From NCBI GenBank assembly GCA_035301265.1, contig DATGUP010000003.1:372001-436000 (forward strand): a stretch of DNA of 64,000 nt. Direction: 5' to 3'. The notes under the pieces are model-generated. The model had not been told where the DNA came from and searched no databases. It saw nothing but the letters and a program-made list of their open reading frames with translations. Of the stretch, positions 43,614 to 52,730 are shown piece after piece. The stretch's first letter is position 1. Each line of letters begins with the position of its first letter. Position numbers and translations under genes: made by a program. The DNA is from DATGUP01 sp035301265 (lineage in GTDB: Bacteria > Bacillota > Bacilli > Bacillales > Amphibacillaceae).

Positions 43614-44885
43614 TCATTCGGCAAAATGGCCCCCAACAAGTTTATTGCGCTCCCGTGCTGTGCCGGCAGTTGTGTATGATACCGCTCGGAGCAGCGCGTT
43701 CGTTCCGTACTTTTTGCGAATGGTGTCCATGGCAAACTCGAGCTTCCGTTCCTTCGCGCGGTCTTTTGTAAATAGCTGCAATTGGATATGCCGATCTTCG
43801 TAGATCCTCTCTAATGAAACGGCGATTTGTCGGATTGTTTTTCCAGTGTAAAATTTACGAAATAAATGCATGCAGGCATGGTACATTTCCATAGTTATAT
43901 TAGTAGGTGTTTCAATTGTAATGGATCGGCGAAAGCCTCCTCCACCTTCCGTTTTACTGTAGCCAATGCCGAGCACAATGGTCCGCCCTGCCTTTCGATC
44001 GGCACGCGCACGTCGAGCGACTTCTTCGCACATTTCAAGAATGACGCACGCCACGTCGTCTGGTTTGTGATAATCTCGAAGTAAAATTTGACTTTTTCCG
44101 TAGCTCATCTGAGATGCAAAAATCGGTTCTCTCAGTTCTGACAAATCAACGCCATTTGCATGGTAATATAGCTGATTCCCCATAACGCCAAATGCTTTTT
44201 CCAAACGTTCCAATGGAAAATGAGCTAATTGCCCAACAGTCATAATTCCCATACGGTTTAATCGTTTCTCCAGACGCGGTCCAATTCCCCACATCCGTGA
44301 TAATGGCTGAATAGGCCATAATTTTTCAGGGATGTCTGCATATGTCCAGCGAGCAATACCATTTTTTTTGGCTTCCAGATCAAGGCATAATTTAGCCATG
44401 AGCATATTAGGACCAATACCGATAGATGCCGTCAAACCAAACGTATCTTTTAATTCTTCGGCAATAAGTGAGGCAACATTTTCAGCACTTTCCCACAACC
44501 GATCCGTCCCGCCCACATCTAGAAAGCTTTCATCCACGCTGTACGTATAGATGGCCTCTTTTGGCACATATTTATTAAACAAACGTGTAATTTCTGCAGA
44601 AACTTGTAAGTACAAATTCATTTGTGCCGACACTGTGACAATCTTTTCGTGATCTGGTATATCAAACAGACGACTGCCTGTGCGAATCCCGAAATCGTGT
44701 TTTAAAGCGGGAGTTGCAGCGAGCACAACGCTTCCTCGGCGGTTTGTATCGCCGACAACAGCCAAATACGCCGTCAGTGGATCCATTCCTTTGGCAAGTG
44801 AAGCACAGCTGGCATAAAAACTTTTCATATCAATGCACAAAATATTCCGATTAGGCAATGTATGGTAATCAATTTTAGGATGCAT
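43614..44885 (-). CDS. polYB: Y-family DNA polymerase of the UvrX/YqjW (PolY2) type
   Basis: Translesion polymerase, 423 residues from the ATG at 44885 (AAGGAGG 8 bases upstream). Catalytic residues are D19 in CIDMKSFYASC and D118-E119 in YSVDESF; TASIGIGPNMLMAKLCLD and the little-finger domain follow. A beta-clamp-binding motif QLQLF is near residue 380. The divergent FYASCAS reading is typical of the UvrX branch. No YolD-type gene follows it. A LexA-like box lies upstream. Confidence 0.9.
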   Translation of the reverse strand: MHPKIDYHTLPNRNILCIDMKSFYASCASLAKGMDPLTAYLAVVGDTNRRGSVVLAATPALKHDFGIRTGSRLFDIPDHEKIVTVSAQMNLYLQVSAEITRLFNKYVPKEAIYTYSVDESFLDVGGTDRLWESAENVASLIAEELKDTFGLTASIGIGPNMLMAKLCLDLEAKKNGIARWTYADIPEKLWPIQPLSRMWGIGPRLEKRLNRMGIMTVGQLAHFPLERLEKAFGVMGNQLYYHANGVDLSELREPIFASQMSYGKSQILLRDYHKPDDVACVILEMCEEVARRARADRKAGRTIVLGIGYSKTEGGGGFRRSITIETPTNITMEMYHACMHLFRKFYTGKTIRQIAVSLERIYEDRHIQLQLFTKDRAKERKLEFAMDTIRKKYGTNALLRAVSYTTAGTARERNKLVGGHFAE

Positions 44886-44922
44886 ACACCTCACCTCCTT
44901 GACTGTCTTCTACCAGCATATA

Positions 44923-44936
44923 CGAATAAATGTTCC
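44923..44936 (-). promoter_or_regulatory. Candidate LexA (SOS) box upstream of polYB
   Basis: GGAACATTTATTCG on the minus strand. The core GAAC-N4-ATTC departs from GAAC-N4-GTTC at one position. Located 38 bases before the polYB ATG, as expected for an SOS-inducible polymerase. Confidence 0.5.
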
Positions 44937-45190
44937 CTTATCAAGTATTCGTTTTTTCCAATTAAAACTGAAATAGTGATTGAACGCGTCAACATCATTC
45001 ATGTTTATTTTTCAAATTGACTTTTACAACAAAATCAAACACAATCAAAAAAAGGGGTAAAGCCTCTGATACTGACAGAACCGAAAACATCGTTCCGTGA
45101 GATGGCTAATGGCTACAGTTTTAAAAAAGATTGAACGTTTGCCCTATTGCAAGAGCAAATTCGATTATCAATGGGTTAACAAAATCATAA

Positions 45191-45421
45191 TATTTAAGTT
45201 TCCAATTCAAAAATAATAAAATAGATTGTAAAGATTATGACAATATGGTGTTTCCTCAGAATGAACGAAAGCATGATACTGCCGTTCCCAAGGTTTAGCT
45301 TAAGAATTATTCAATTAATGAGGTGGTTTAGGCAAACATCTTAGCAGACAAAGTAATACAAGAACTTGATCACAATCATATTGTTGGAACTAGCAAACGA
45401 ACAAAACGATCTTATGACTAG
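45191..45421 (+). pseudogene. Decayed gene with two in-frame TAG codons
   Basis: A single plus-strand frame reads coherently through 77 codons: a segment with KDYDNMVFPQNERKHD, a TAG (45296-45298), ten codons (LKNYSINEVV), a TAG (45329-45331), then ANILADKVIQELDHNHIVG and a final TAG at 45419-45421. Both internal TAGs could be CAG (Gln) with one transition. Coding-like amino acid composition persists across them. I do not recognise the family. It lacks a start and is probably the 3' part of a lost gene. Confidence 0.45.
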
Positions 45422-45481
45422 AAAAAGCTGTAAATGGAATATCACATGCAGTTATAAATATCGCAATTAGGAGGTTTAAAC

Positions 45482-46399
45482 ATGGAACTGATTTTTCTCG
45501 GTACCGGCGCCGGCATCCCGTCAAAAGAACGAAATGTTTCGTCCATTGCCTTGTCACTGCTTCAGGAAGCAAACAGCATCTGGCTTTTTGATTGTGGTGA
45601 AGCGACACAACACCAAATTTTACATACGACGATTAAACCTAAAAAAATCAATAAGATTTTCATCACCCATTTGCACGGCGATCATATTTTTGGACTTCCA
45701 GGTCTGTTAAGCAGTCGTTCTTTTCAAGGAGGTGATGATACGATAACCGTATACGGCCCAAAAGGGATTCAAACATTTTTAGATACAACACTTAAAACAA
45801 GTCATACAAGTCTAAATTATCCATTGAAGATTGTTGAAGTGGAAGAAGGACAAATTATCGATGAAGACAACTTTGCCGTGTTTTGTAAAAAACTAGATCA
45901 TAACGTGACAAGTTACGGCTACCGGATCGTTGAAAAAGATAGGCCGGGCAAACTTTTAGTTGATAAACTGAAGGCAATCGGCATCCCACCGGGGCCAATA
46001 TACCAAGAAATAAAAAATAATCCGGTTGTGCAAACACCGGAAGGAACGACTATTTTTCGCGAACAATTTGTCGGACCGGATAAAAAAGGAAAGGTCATTT
46101 CCATTCTCGGGGATACACGCTCAGCATACAAATATAAACATTTTGTCCAAAACTCTGATGTTCTCGTCCATGAAGCAACTTTTAGTAGCGAAAGCGAACA
46201 ATTAGCCCATGACTATTTTCATTCGACGACAACACAAGCTGCGGAACTTGCTAAAGCAGGTAATGTCAAACAATTGATACTTACCCACATTTCATCTCGA
46301 TATCAACAAGAAGATGCGCTACAATTGTTACACGAAGCGCGCACTATTTTTGCTAACACCGAGCTGGCAAAGGATTTTTACCGATTACCAATTAAATGA
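45482..46399 (+). CDS. rnz: Ribonuclease Z
   Basis: Metallo-beta-lactamase-fold endonuclease that matures tRNA 3' ends. 305 residues, HxHxDH motif at 63-68 (HLHGDH), further ligands at LGDTR and LTHIS. AGGAGGTTTAAAC precedes the ATG. Followed 15 bases later by an aldehyde dehydrogenase gene; in B. subtilis it neighbours zwf, which is not here. Confidence 0.95.
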   Translation: MELIFLGTGAGIPSKERNVSSIALSLLQEANSIWLFDCGEATQHQILHTTIKPKKINKIFITHLHGDHIFGLPGLLSSRSFQGGDDTITVYGPKGIQTFLDTTLKTSHTSLNYPLKIVEVEEGQIIDEDNFAVFCKKLDHNVTSYGYRIVEKDRPGKLLVDKLKAIGIPPGPIYQEIKNNPVVQTPEGTTIFREQFVGPDKKGKVISILGDTRSAYKYKHFVQNSDVLVHEATFSSESEQLAHDYFHSTTTQAAELAKAGNVKQLILTHISSRYQQEDALQLLHEARTIFANTELAKDFYRLPIK

Positions 46400-46414
46400 G
46401 AGGGAGGAATTAAC

Positions 46415-47782
46415 ATGGAATTACAAACGTTGGTAAATAAACAAAAAAAGTTTTTCCTAACCAAACAAACATTGAACGCTACATTTAGAAAAAAGCAGCT
46501 CAAAACGTTGAAAAAAATGCTTAAAACATATGAAGAGCGCATTTATCAAGCATTAAAAAAAGATTTAAACAAATCAAAACATGAAACATTAACGACAGAA
46601 CTTGGTGTCGTTTATGCCGAAATTGACTTTGCCCTTAAACACTTAAACGAATGGATGTCACCGGAAAAGGTTCCCGCACCGATTACACATAAAGGAACAG
46701 AAAATATCATATACAAGGAACCGTACGGATCGGTATTAATTATTTCGGCATGGAATTACCCGCTTCAATTGTCAATCGCTCCAGCAATTGGTGCCATCGC
46801 TGCAGGAAACTGCATTGTGTTAAAACCATCCGAGCATGCCGCTGCCACATCTTCGTTACTAGCAGAAATGATTCAAGCTACTTTCGATGAAGCTTATTTT
46901 ACAGTCGTAGAAGGTGAAAAAGACGTCAGCCAAAGACTGACAGAACTGCCCTTTGATTACATCTTTTTTACTGGAAACGCCCATGTCGGCAAAGCCGTTA
47001 TGGCACAGGCAAGCAAACATTTAACGCCTGTCACGCTGGAATTGGGTGGAAAAAGTCCAGCGGTCATCGATAAGCATGCCAAGATAAACCTCGCTGCTAA
47101 ACGGATTGCTTGGGGGAAATTTACTAATGCAGGACAAACATGCGTTGCCCCAGATTATGTATACGTGCACGAAAAGGTTAAAACAAAATTTGTGAAGACT
47201 CTTAAAAAATATATAATAGCGTTCTATGGAAAAAAGCCGCTGCAAAATAAAGATTACGTCAAAATCATCAATACGCATCATTTCGACCGGCTCCACCGAT
47301 TTTTAACAGATGGAATGATCGTCCATGGTGGCAAAAGCGACCGGGACAAATGCATGATTGAACCTACCGTATTGGATAATGTATCATGGCAAGATGATGT
47401 TATGCAGGAAGAAATTTTTGGTCCTATTTTACCCGTCTTATCTTTTAGAAAACTAAACGATGTTATAACAAAATTGAAACAAGGTGAAAAACCGCTTGCT
47501 TTTTATTATTTTGGTAAAGATGAACGTACGCAAGAACAAATATTGGAAGAACTCTCTTTTGGTGGCGGCTGCATCAACGACACATTATACCATCTTGCCA
47601 ATCCACATCTGCCTTTCGGTGGAGTTGGATCAAGTGGAATGGGAGCATACCACGGAAAGTATGGGTTCCATACATTCTCACACAACAAAAGCGTCATGAA
47701 ACAAACAACTGCATTTGACATTCCGCTTCGCTACCCTGGTAGCCGCATCGGCCATTCACTTGTCAAAAAAATCATGGGCTAA
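46415..47782 (+). CDS. Aldehyde dehydrogenase (YwdH-like, class 3 type)
   Basis: NAD(P)-dependent oxidation of an aldehyde to its acid. 455 residues, the short class-3/fatty-aldehyde type. SAWNYPLQLS is at 111-120, catalytic glutamate in LELGGKSP (E209) and nucleophile C243 in NAGQTC. The C-terminus is basic with a hydrophobic stretch but no clear membrane anchor. GAGGGAGG lies upstream; probable two-gene unit with rnz. Substrate not deducible. Confidence 0.9.
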   Translation: MELQTLVNKQKKFFLTKQTLNATFRKKQLKTLKKMLKTYEERIYQALKKDLNKSKHETLTTELGVVYAEIDFALKHLNEWMSPEKVPAPITHKGTENIIYKEPYGSVLIISAWNYPLQLSIAPAIGAIAAGNCIVLKPSEHAAATSSLLAEMIQATFDEAYFTVVEGEKDVSQRLTELPFDYIFFTGNAHVGKAVMAQASKHLTPVTLELGGKSPAVIDKHAKINLAAKRIAWGKFTNAGQTCVAPDYVYVHEKVKTKFVKTLKKYIIAFYGKKPLQNKDYVKIINTHHFDRLHRFLTDGMIVHGGKSDRDKCMIEPTVLDNVSWQDDVMQEEIFGPILPVLSFRKLNDVITKLKQGEKPLAFYYFGKDERTQEQILEELSFGGGCINDTLYHLANPHLPFGGVGSSGMGAYHGKYGFHTFSHNKSVMKQTTAFDIPLRYPGSRIGHSLVKKIMG

Positions 47783-47809
47783 TAAATAATCATAGAAGGA
47801 GTTTCATTA

Positions 47810-47853
47810 AAAATGGTTCCGATCATCTGAAACTAGTGATAGGAACCATTTTT
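47810..47853. terminator. Shared terminator between aldehyde dehydrogenase and dinB
   Basis: AAAATGGTTCC/GGAACCATTTT stem (47810-47820, 47842-47852) with a 21-base loop, A/T-runs on both sides. Ends two convergent units. Confidence 0.85.
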
Positions 47854-47888
47854 TAATTATTTTTATTTAGCAATGCTTCATGTCAACC

Positions 47889-49121
47889 TCAGTATTTGTA
47901 ATCATCTAGAAAATCTTTTTGCAAGCTTGTTCTTGGCTGTTCATCGCTTGACATGCGATTGACATTCTTAAAAAGGTCTTTCCCGTACTTTTGCGATAAA
48001 TTATCGACGACAGTGTGCAACTTTTCCATTTTTGCTTCTTTTTCATAAGTAAATAGATCTAATTGATGAGCGATATGCCGCTTTTCTTCTACATCCTGTA
48101 GCGTAATTCCCAAAAGGCGCAACGGTTCTAAATTCCAATGAGTTTGCAACAATTCATTAGCGATTTCCAATATGTCTTGCTTTGTATCTATATACGCATT
48201 TAATTTTTTTCTTCGCGTCATTGTTTTACGATCATGATATCTTAACATCAGCTGAACCGTACGCCCTGCAGCTTGCTTTCGTTGCAAACGCCGTGCGACA
48301 TTATCCGCTAGCTCATTCATTAAGCATTGTATTTCATCTTTATCGGTTGTATCGTATGGCAATGTTTGCGAACTGCCAATGCTTTTAAAATCATGTACAG
48401 CATCTGGATCCACAGGACGTGGATCAATACCATTTGCTCGATTTTTTAACCGTTCACCGTTAATTCCAAGCACGTGTTTCAATTGGTATGCATCTGCCTT
48501 CGCTAAATCACCAATCGATTTAATATTGATCGCTCGCAGTTTCTCCGCTGTTTTGGAACCAACCCCGTACATCTTGTCAACGGGTAACGGCCATAGCTTT
48601 TGTGGAAGATCTCTTTTTCGCAAAATAGTGATGCCGAGCGGTTTTTTCATGTCAGAAGCCATTTTTGCCAAAAATTTATTCGGAGCAATGCCGATGCTTG
48701 AAGGTAAATCAAGTTTATCCTGAATATCACGCTGCAGTCTTTTCGCAATAGCCATAGGATTTCCAGGGGTTTCCGTGATGTCCATATAGCCTTCATCGAT
48801 TGAAACAGGTTGAATAAGCGGCGTAATGGTCGCCATGATCTTGAATATCTCCTTCGAAGCGGTTCTGTACCGGTCGAAATTGGGGCGTCTGACAATTAAT
48901 TCAGGACAAAGTTTTTTAGCCTTCCAAAGCGGCATAGTCGTTTTAACACCTTTTGCTCTTGCTTCATAACTGCTTGTTACAATGATCCCTCTTCGTTCTT
49001 CAGGATTGCCGGCAATGGCTAAAGGCTTTCCTTTTAGTTCGGGATTGTAGGCCATTTCAACAGAAGCATAAAAACAATTCATGTCGATATGGCATATGAT
49101 ACGCCCTTTTTTTGTCGTCAT
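47889..49121 (-). CDS. dinB: DNA polymerase IV (DinB/YqjH, PolY1)
   Basis: Y-family translesion polymerase, 410 residues from the ATG at 49121 (AAAGGGGG site). D13 in HIDMNCFYASVE and D109-E110 in SIDEGYMD form the metal site. Thumb HhH (KMYGVGSKTAEKLRAINI) and little finger follow, and a clamp-binding QLDLF motif lies near residue 370. No LexA box found in front. It follows the PepT-like gene by 46 bases and may be co-transcribed with it. Confidence 0.94.
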   Translation of the reverse strand: MTTKKGRIICHIDMNCFYASVEMAYNPELKGKPLAIAGNPEERRGIIVTSSYEARAKGVKTTMPLWKAKKLCPELIVRRPNFDRYRTASKEIFKIMATITPLIQPVSIDEGYMDITETPGNPMAIAKRLQRDIQDKLDLPSSIGIAPNKFLAKMASDMKKPLGITILRKRDLPQKLWPLPVDKMYGVGSKTAEKLRAINIKSIGDLAKADAYQLKHVLGINGERLKNRANGIDPRPVDPDAVHDFKSIGSSQTLPYDTTDKDEIQCLMNELADNVARRLQRKQAAGRTVQLMLRYHDRKTMTRRKKLNAYIDTKQDILEIANELLQTHWNLEPLRLLGITLQDVEEKRHIAHQLDLFTYEKEAKMEKLHTVVDNLSQKYGKDLFKNVNRMSSDEQPRTSLQKDFLDDYKY

Positions 49122-49167
49122 GACGGAACCCCCTTTGAAATACATGCCCTTCGCACTCGTTTCTGGA

Positions 49168-50298
49168 CTATTCACTCCCTGCAGCTTCTCTTATAATCGC
49201 TGTAGTCAGTTGAGCTACTTTTACCAAATCATCAATTGCGATACGCTCATTCGTTGTATGAATTTCCTCATAGCCGACAGCAAGATTGACAGTCGGAATC
49301 CCAAACCCGGAAATGATATTTGCATCGCTTCCACCGCCGCTTTTTAACAGGTTGCTCTTAAGCCCGATCGATTGTGCGGCCCGTTTAGCCACTTCAACAA
49401 CCGTATCGCCTGCTTCTTGTTTAAAAGCAGGATACATGATTTGAACAGATACTTCGGCGTGGCCGCCATATTTTTCGGCCGTTGTTTCAAATGCTTCTTT
49501 CATTTTGGCAACTTGTGCCTCCATTTTTTCCTTGACTAGTGACCTGGCTTCGGCTACGACTTCCACATGATCACAAACGATATTTGTCTGCTGACCGCCT
49601 TCGAAGCGTCCGATGTTTGCTGTTGTTTCCTCATCAATACGTCCGTGCGGCATGTTTGCGATAGCTTTGGCAGCAATGGTGATAGCTGATACGCCTTTTT
49701 CCGGTGCTAATCCAGCATGCGCTGTCTTTCCTTTAATTGTAGCAAAAATTTTAGCCTGGGTCGGTGCCGATACGATAATATCACCGACATCTCCATTGCT
49801 ATCGAGTGCATATCCGTATTTTGCCTTGAGAAGAGATGGATCAAGTGCCCGAGCGCCCGCTAAACCAGATTCTTCACCGGCAGTGATGACAAACTGAACA
49901 TCACCATGCGGAATGGCGTTTTCTTGTACAATCCGAATAGCTTCGAGAATCGCTGCAAGCCCTGCCTTGTCATCCGCCCCCAAAATCGTTGTTCCATCAG
50001 ATGTAATATAACCATCTTTGATCATCGGGTTGATTCCATTTCCTGGAACAACTGTATCCATGTGGGCTGTAAAATAAATCGGATCGGCGTTTGCTTGATT
50101 CCCTTTTAAAAGGCAAATTAAATTACCCGCTCCATGACCGGTTTTGTCTTTCGAATCATCTTCAAAAACGTCCAGTCCAAGATGAGAAAATTTTTGTTTC
50201 AAAACCTGAGCGATAGTTGTTTCATGCTTCGTTTCAGAGTCAATTTGTACAAGTTCCAAAAATTCGTTAATCAGCCTATCTTGATTGATGTTAATCAT
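49168..50298 (-). CDS. yqjE: PepT-like M20 metallopeptidase (YqjE)
   Basis: Dizinc aminotripeptidase-type enzyme, 376 residues. Metal/catalytic motifs: TAHMDTVVPG, ILGADDKAGLA, ITAGEESGLAGA, and YEEIHTTNE near the C-terminus. The dimerisation lid lies at about 185-290. The AGGAGG site is 12 bases before the ATG. It follows the carboxyltransferase gene as yqjE does in B. subtilis. Peptide substrate unproven. Confidence 0.88.
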   Translation of the reverse strand: MININQDRLINEFLELVQIDSETKHETTIAQVLKQKFSHLGLDVFEDDSKDKTGHGAGNLICLLKGNQANADPIYFTAHMDTVVPGNGINPMIKDGYITSDGTTILGADDKAGLAAILEAIRIVQENAIPHGDVQFVITAGEESGLAGARALDPSLLKAKYGYALDSNGDVGDIIVSAPTQAKIFATIKGKTAHAGLAPEKGVSAITIAAKAIANMPHGRIDEETTANIGRFEGGQQTNIVCDHVEVVAEARSLVKEKMEAQVAKMKEAFETTAEKYGGHAEVSVQIMYPAFKQEAGDTVVEVAKRAAQSIGLKSNLLKSGGGSDANIISGFGIPTVNLAVGYEEIHTTNERIAIDDLVKVAQLTTAIIREAAGSE

Positions 50299-50323
50299 TT
50301 ATTGTTATGCCTCCTGTACAATT

Positions 50324-51883
50324 TTACAATGGTATATTGCCGTGTTTTTTTTGTGGACGTTCTTCTTCCTTATTATGCAGCATTTCCAACCCTTGAATCA
50401 ATTTAATACGTGTCTCTCTTGGATCAATAACGTCGTCAACCATACCGAGCCCTGCCGCAACATAGGGGTTGGCAAACCGCGACCGGTACATATCAATTTT
50501 TTCCTCGCGCGTTTTCTCTGGATCGTCACTTTCTGCTATTTCTTTAGCAAATATGATATTAACTGCTCCTTCTGGTCCCATAACAGCAATTTCTGCATTC
50601 GGCCATGCAAAAACAAGATCAGCCCCAATCGACTTACTGTTCAAGGCCACATAGGCCCCTCCATAGGCTTTTCGAAGAATGACCGTTATTTTGGGGACCG
50701 TCGCTTCAGAGTAGGCATATAATATTTTAGCACCATGTCGAATGATACCGCCATGTTCTTGCTTTACGCCTGGAAAGAATCCAGTGACATCTTCAAATGT
50801 AATGATCGGGATGTTGAAGCAATCACAGAAACGAATAAACCGTGATGCTTTGTCGCTCGCATCGATGTCGAGACCGCCGGCAAGATATTTCGGCTGGTTG
50901 CACACAAGTCCAACCGGTTGTTCATTAATGCGAGCGAAACCAATCACAATATTTTTAGCAAAGTATTTATGTATTTCATAAAAACTGTTTTTATCCACGA
51001 CTTGTTCGATCACTTGTTTAACATCATAAGGGCGCGTCGTCTGAAACGGAACGATCTCTGTCAAATCTGGTCTATATTCTTCATCAAGCGCATCTGGTGG
51101 TGGAATAGGCCTAGCGTGGCTTTTCTCTGTATTATTCGCTGGTATATAATCAAGTAAGTCGCGAACAATATCGAGAGCCTCTTCTTCGGTAGCCGCTTTG
51201 ATATGGGCATTGCCGCTTTTTGTATTATGAATATGCGCTCCGCCTAAATCCTCAGTCGATATTTTTTCACCAGTGACAGTTTCGATAACTTTTGGACCGG
51301 TGATAAACATTTGTGACGTTTTGTCAACCATTATGACAAAATCGGTGATCGCCGGTGAATAAACAGCCCCACCGGCACTTGGCCCCATAATAACGGATAT
51401 TTGTGGAATAACGCCAGAATAAATGACATTCCGATAAAATACATGACCATACCCGTCGAGTGAGGAAACGCCCTCTTGGATACGCGCACCGCCAGAATCG
51501 TTTAAGCCGATGAATGGGACACCGTTTTTCGCTGCCAGATCCATGACAGCGGCGATTTTTTTACCGTGCATTTCCCCGAGGGCTCCGCCATAAACAGTAA
51601 AATCTTGAGCAAACAAATAAACTGGCTTTCCATTAATCTTTCCGTATCCCGTAACGACCCCTTCCCCTTTTCCAGATGTATTATTCATGCCGAAATCTGT
51701 TCCGCGATGTTCAATGAATGGATTTAATTCAACGAATGTGCCATCATCGAGCAAATAGTCAATGCGTTCTCTAGCAGTCATTTTTCCTTTAGCGTGTTGT
51801 TTCTCAATGCGTTCATCTCCTCCGCCTAACTCCACTGCACGGCGTTTATCGTATAGCTCATTAATCTTATCAAATATATCCAC
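50324..51883 (-). CDS. yqjD: Acyl-CoA carboxylase carboxyltransferase subunit (propionyl-CoA/methylmalonyl-CoA type)
   Basis: 519 residues with crotonase-like N- and C-terminal halves. The acyl-CoA oxyanion loops GGARIQEGV and IMGPSAGGAVYSPA, and biotin-side KAYGGAYVALN with GPEGAVNI, are present. This subunit moves carboxyl between carboxybiotin and propionyl-CoA. No biotin carboxylase or BCCP gene is in the window, so partners lie elsewhere. I prefer the GTG at 51883, matching the usual VDIFDKINELYDKRR start. Confidence 0.88.
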   Translation of the reverse strand: MDIFDKINELYDKRRAVELGGGDERIEKQHAKGKMTARERIDYLLDDGTFVELNPFIEHRGTDFGMNNTSGKGEGVVTGYGKINGKPVYLFAQDFTVYGGALGEMHGKKIAAVMDLAAKNGVPFIGLNDSGGARIQEGVSSLDGYGHVFYRNVIYSGVIPQISVIMGPSAGGAVYSPAITDFVIMVDKTSQMFITGPKVIETVTGEKISTEDLGGAHIHNTKSGNAHIKAATEEEALDIVRDLLDYIPANNTEKSHARPIPPPDALDEEYRPDLTEIVPFQTTRPYDVKQVIEQVVDKNSFYEIHKYFAKNIVIGFARINEQPVGLVCNQPKYLAGGLDIDASDKASRFIRFCDCFNIPIITFEDVTGFFPGVKQEHGGIIRHGAKILYAYSEATVPKITVILRKAYGGAYVALNSKSIGADLVFAWPNAEIAVMGPEGAVNIIFAKEIAESDDPEKTREEKIDMYRSRFANPYVAAGLGMVDDVIDPRETRIKLIQGLEMLHNKEEERPQKKHGNIPL

Positions 51884-52707
51884 TATGCATGACACCCCCC
51901 ATCATGTTGACACAGCTCGATCAATACACCACCTGTTGCTTTAGGGTGGATAAACGCAATATCTGCGTTGTGTGCCCCTTTTTTCGGTTGTTCGTTAATG
52001 AGCGGTAGTCCTTCTGATTTTAAAGTTTCTAACCGTTGATGTATATTGTCTACTTCCAGAGCAATATGGTGAAGCCCTTCACCGTGTTTATCGAGAAAAC
52101 GCTGGATGGGAGATGATTCAGACGATGGTTCTAGCAATTCGATACGCGATTCGCCAATTTTTAAAAAAGCGACTTTCACCATTTCCGATGGAACATGTTC
52201 TACCCCTTCTAACTCCAAACCTAAAGAATCAACATAGAACGATAGAATTGCATCTATGTGCTTCACAGCAATACCGATATGAGCTATTTTTTTAGGTTTA
52301 GTTAACTTTTTTTGCTCGGGGTTTACCAAATTCTCAATATAGTTTGCCAATGACTCAGTCGAGGATCCGCTTGTAAACACTTTTTGTATTCCATTTTTGA
52401 TAAGAAAAGGAATGTCTTCACTCGGGATCACGCCACCACCAATGACCGGAATGTCTGCGGCACCACGGGCTTGCAAAGCTTCAACGACTTTTGGAAACAG
52501 CGTTTTGTGTGCACCTGACAACGAAGACAAACCGATAACATCAACATCTTCCTGAATGGCGGCTTGAGCAATTTGTACTGGTGACTGCCGCAATCCAGTA
52601 TAGATAACTTCCATACCGCGATCGCGCAATGCTTGAGAAATAACTAATGCGCCGCGATCATGGCCGTCAAGCCCTGGTTTTGCAATCAAGACACGAATTT
52701 TTCCCAT
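51883..52707 (-). CDS. Fusion of cobalamin-binding mutase domain and methylmalonyl-CoA epimerase (VOC)
   Basis: 274 residues. Residues 1-132 are a complete B12-binding domain of acyl-CoA mutases: DGHDRG with the cobalt-ligating H16, GLSSLSGAH, and PVIGGGVIP. From about 138 a vicinal-oxygen-chelate domain follows (IAHIGIAVKHI, GLHHIALEV, IELCQHDGG) with ligands near H143, H214 and E264, typical of methylmalonyl-CoA epimerase. One protein would thus supply the mutase cobalamin subunit and interconvert the (S)/(R) epimers. Lies 23 bases after the mutase catalytic gene. The frame is intact across the joint. Confidence 0.88.
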   Translation of the reverse strand: MGKIRVLIAKPGLDGHDRGALVISQALRDRGMEVIYTGLRQSPVQIAQAAIQEDVDVIGLSSLSGAHKTLFPKVVEALQARGAADIPVIGGGVIPSEDIPFLIKNGIQKVFTSGSSTESLANYIENLVNPEQKKLTKPKKIAHIGIAVKHIDAILSFYVDSLGLELEGVEHVPSEMVKVAFLKIGESRIELLEPSSESSPIQRFLDKHGEGLHHIALEVDNIHQRLETLKSEGLPLINEQPKKGAHNADIAFIHPKATGGVLIELCQHDGGCHA

Positions 52708-52730
52708 TTGTTTCCACTCCTTTTTCTAGC

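Larger units (their letters stand above)
44886..45481. other. 596-base interval with decayed coding remnants
   Basis: No intact gene. Besides the polYB upstream region, the plus strand holds several open segments in different frames. One of 34 codons ends at about 45150 and contains KPLILTEPKTSFREMANGY; another, around 45100-45200, contains ERLPYCKSKFDYQWVNK. The interrupted frame at 45191-45421 follows. Together they look like one inactivated gene ending just before rnz. Confidence 0.45.

Noticed and set aside
45390..45608. 72-codon minus frame overlapping rnz
   Set aside because: Antisense to the N-terminus of RNase Z and to the decayed gene; no ribosome site.
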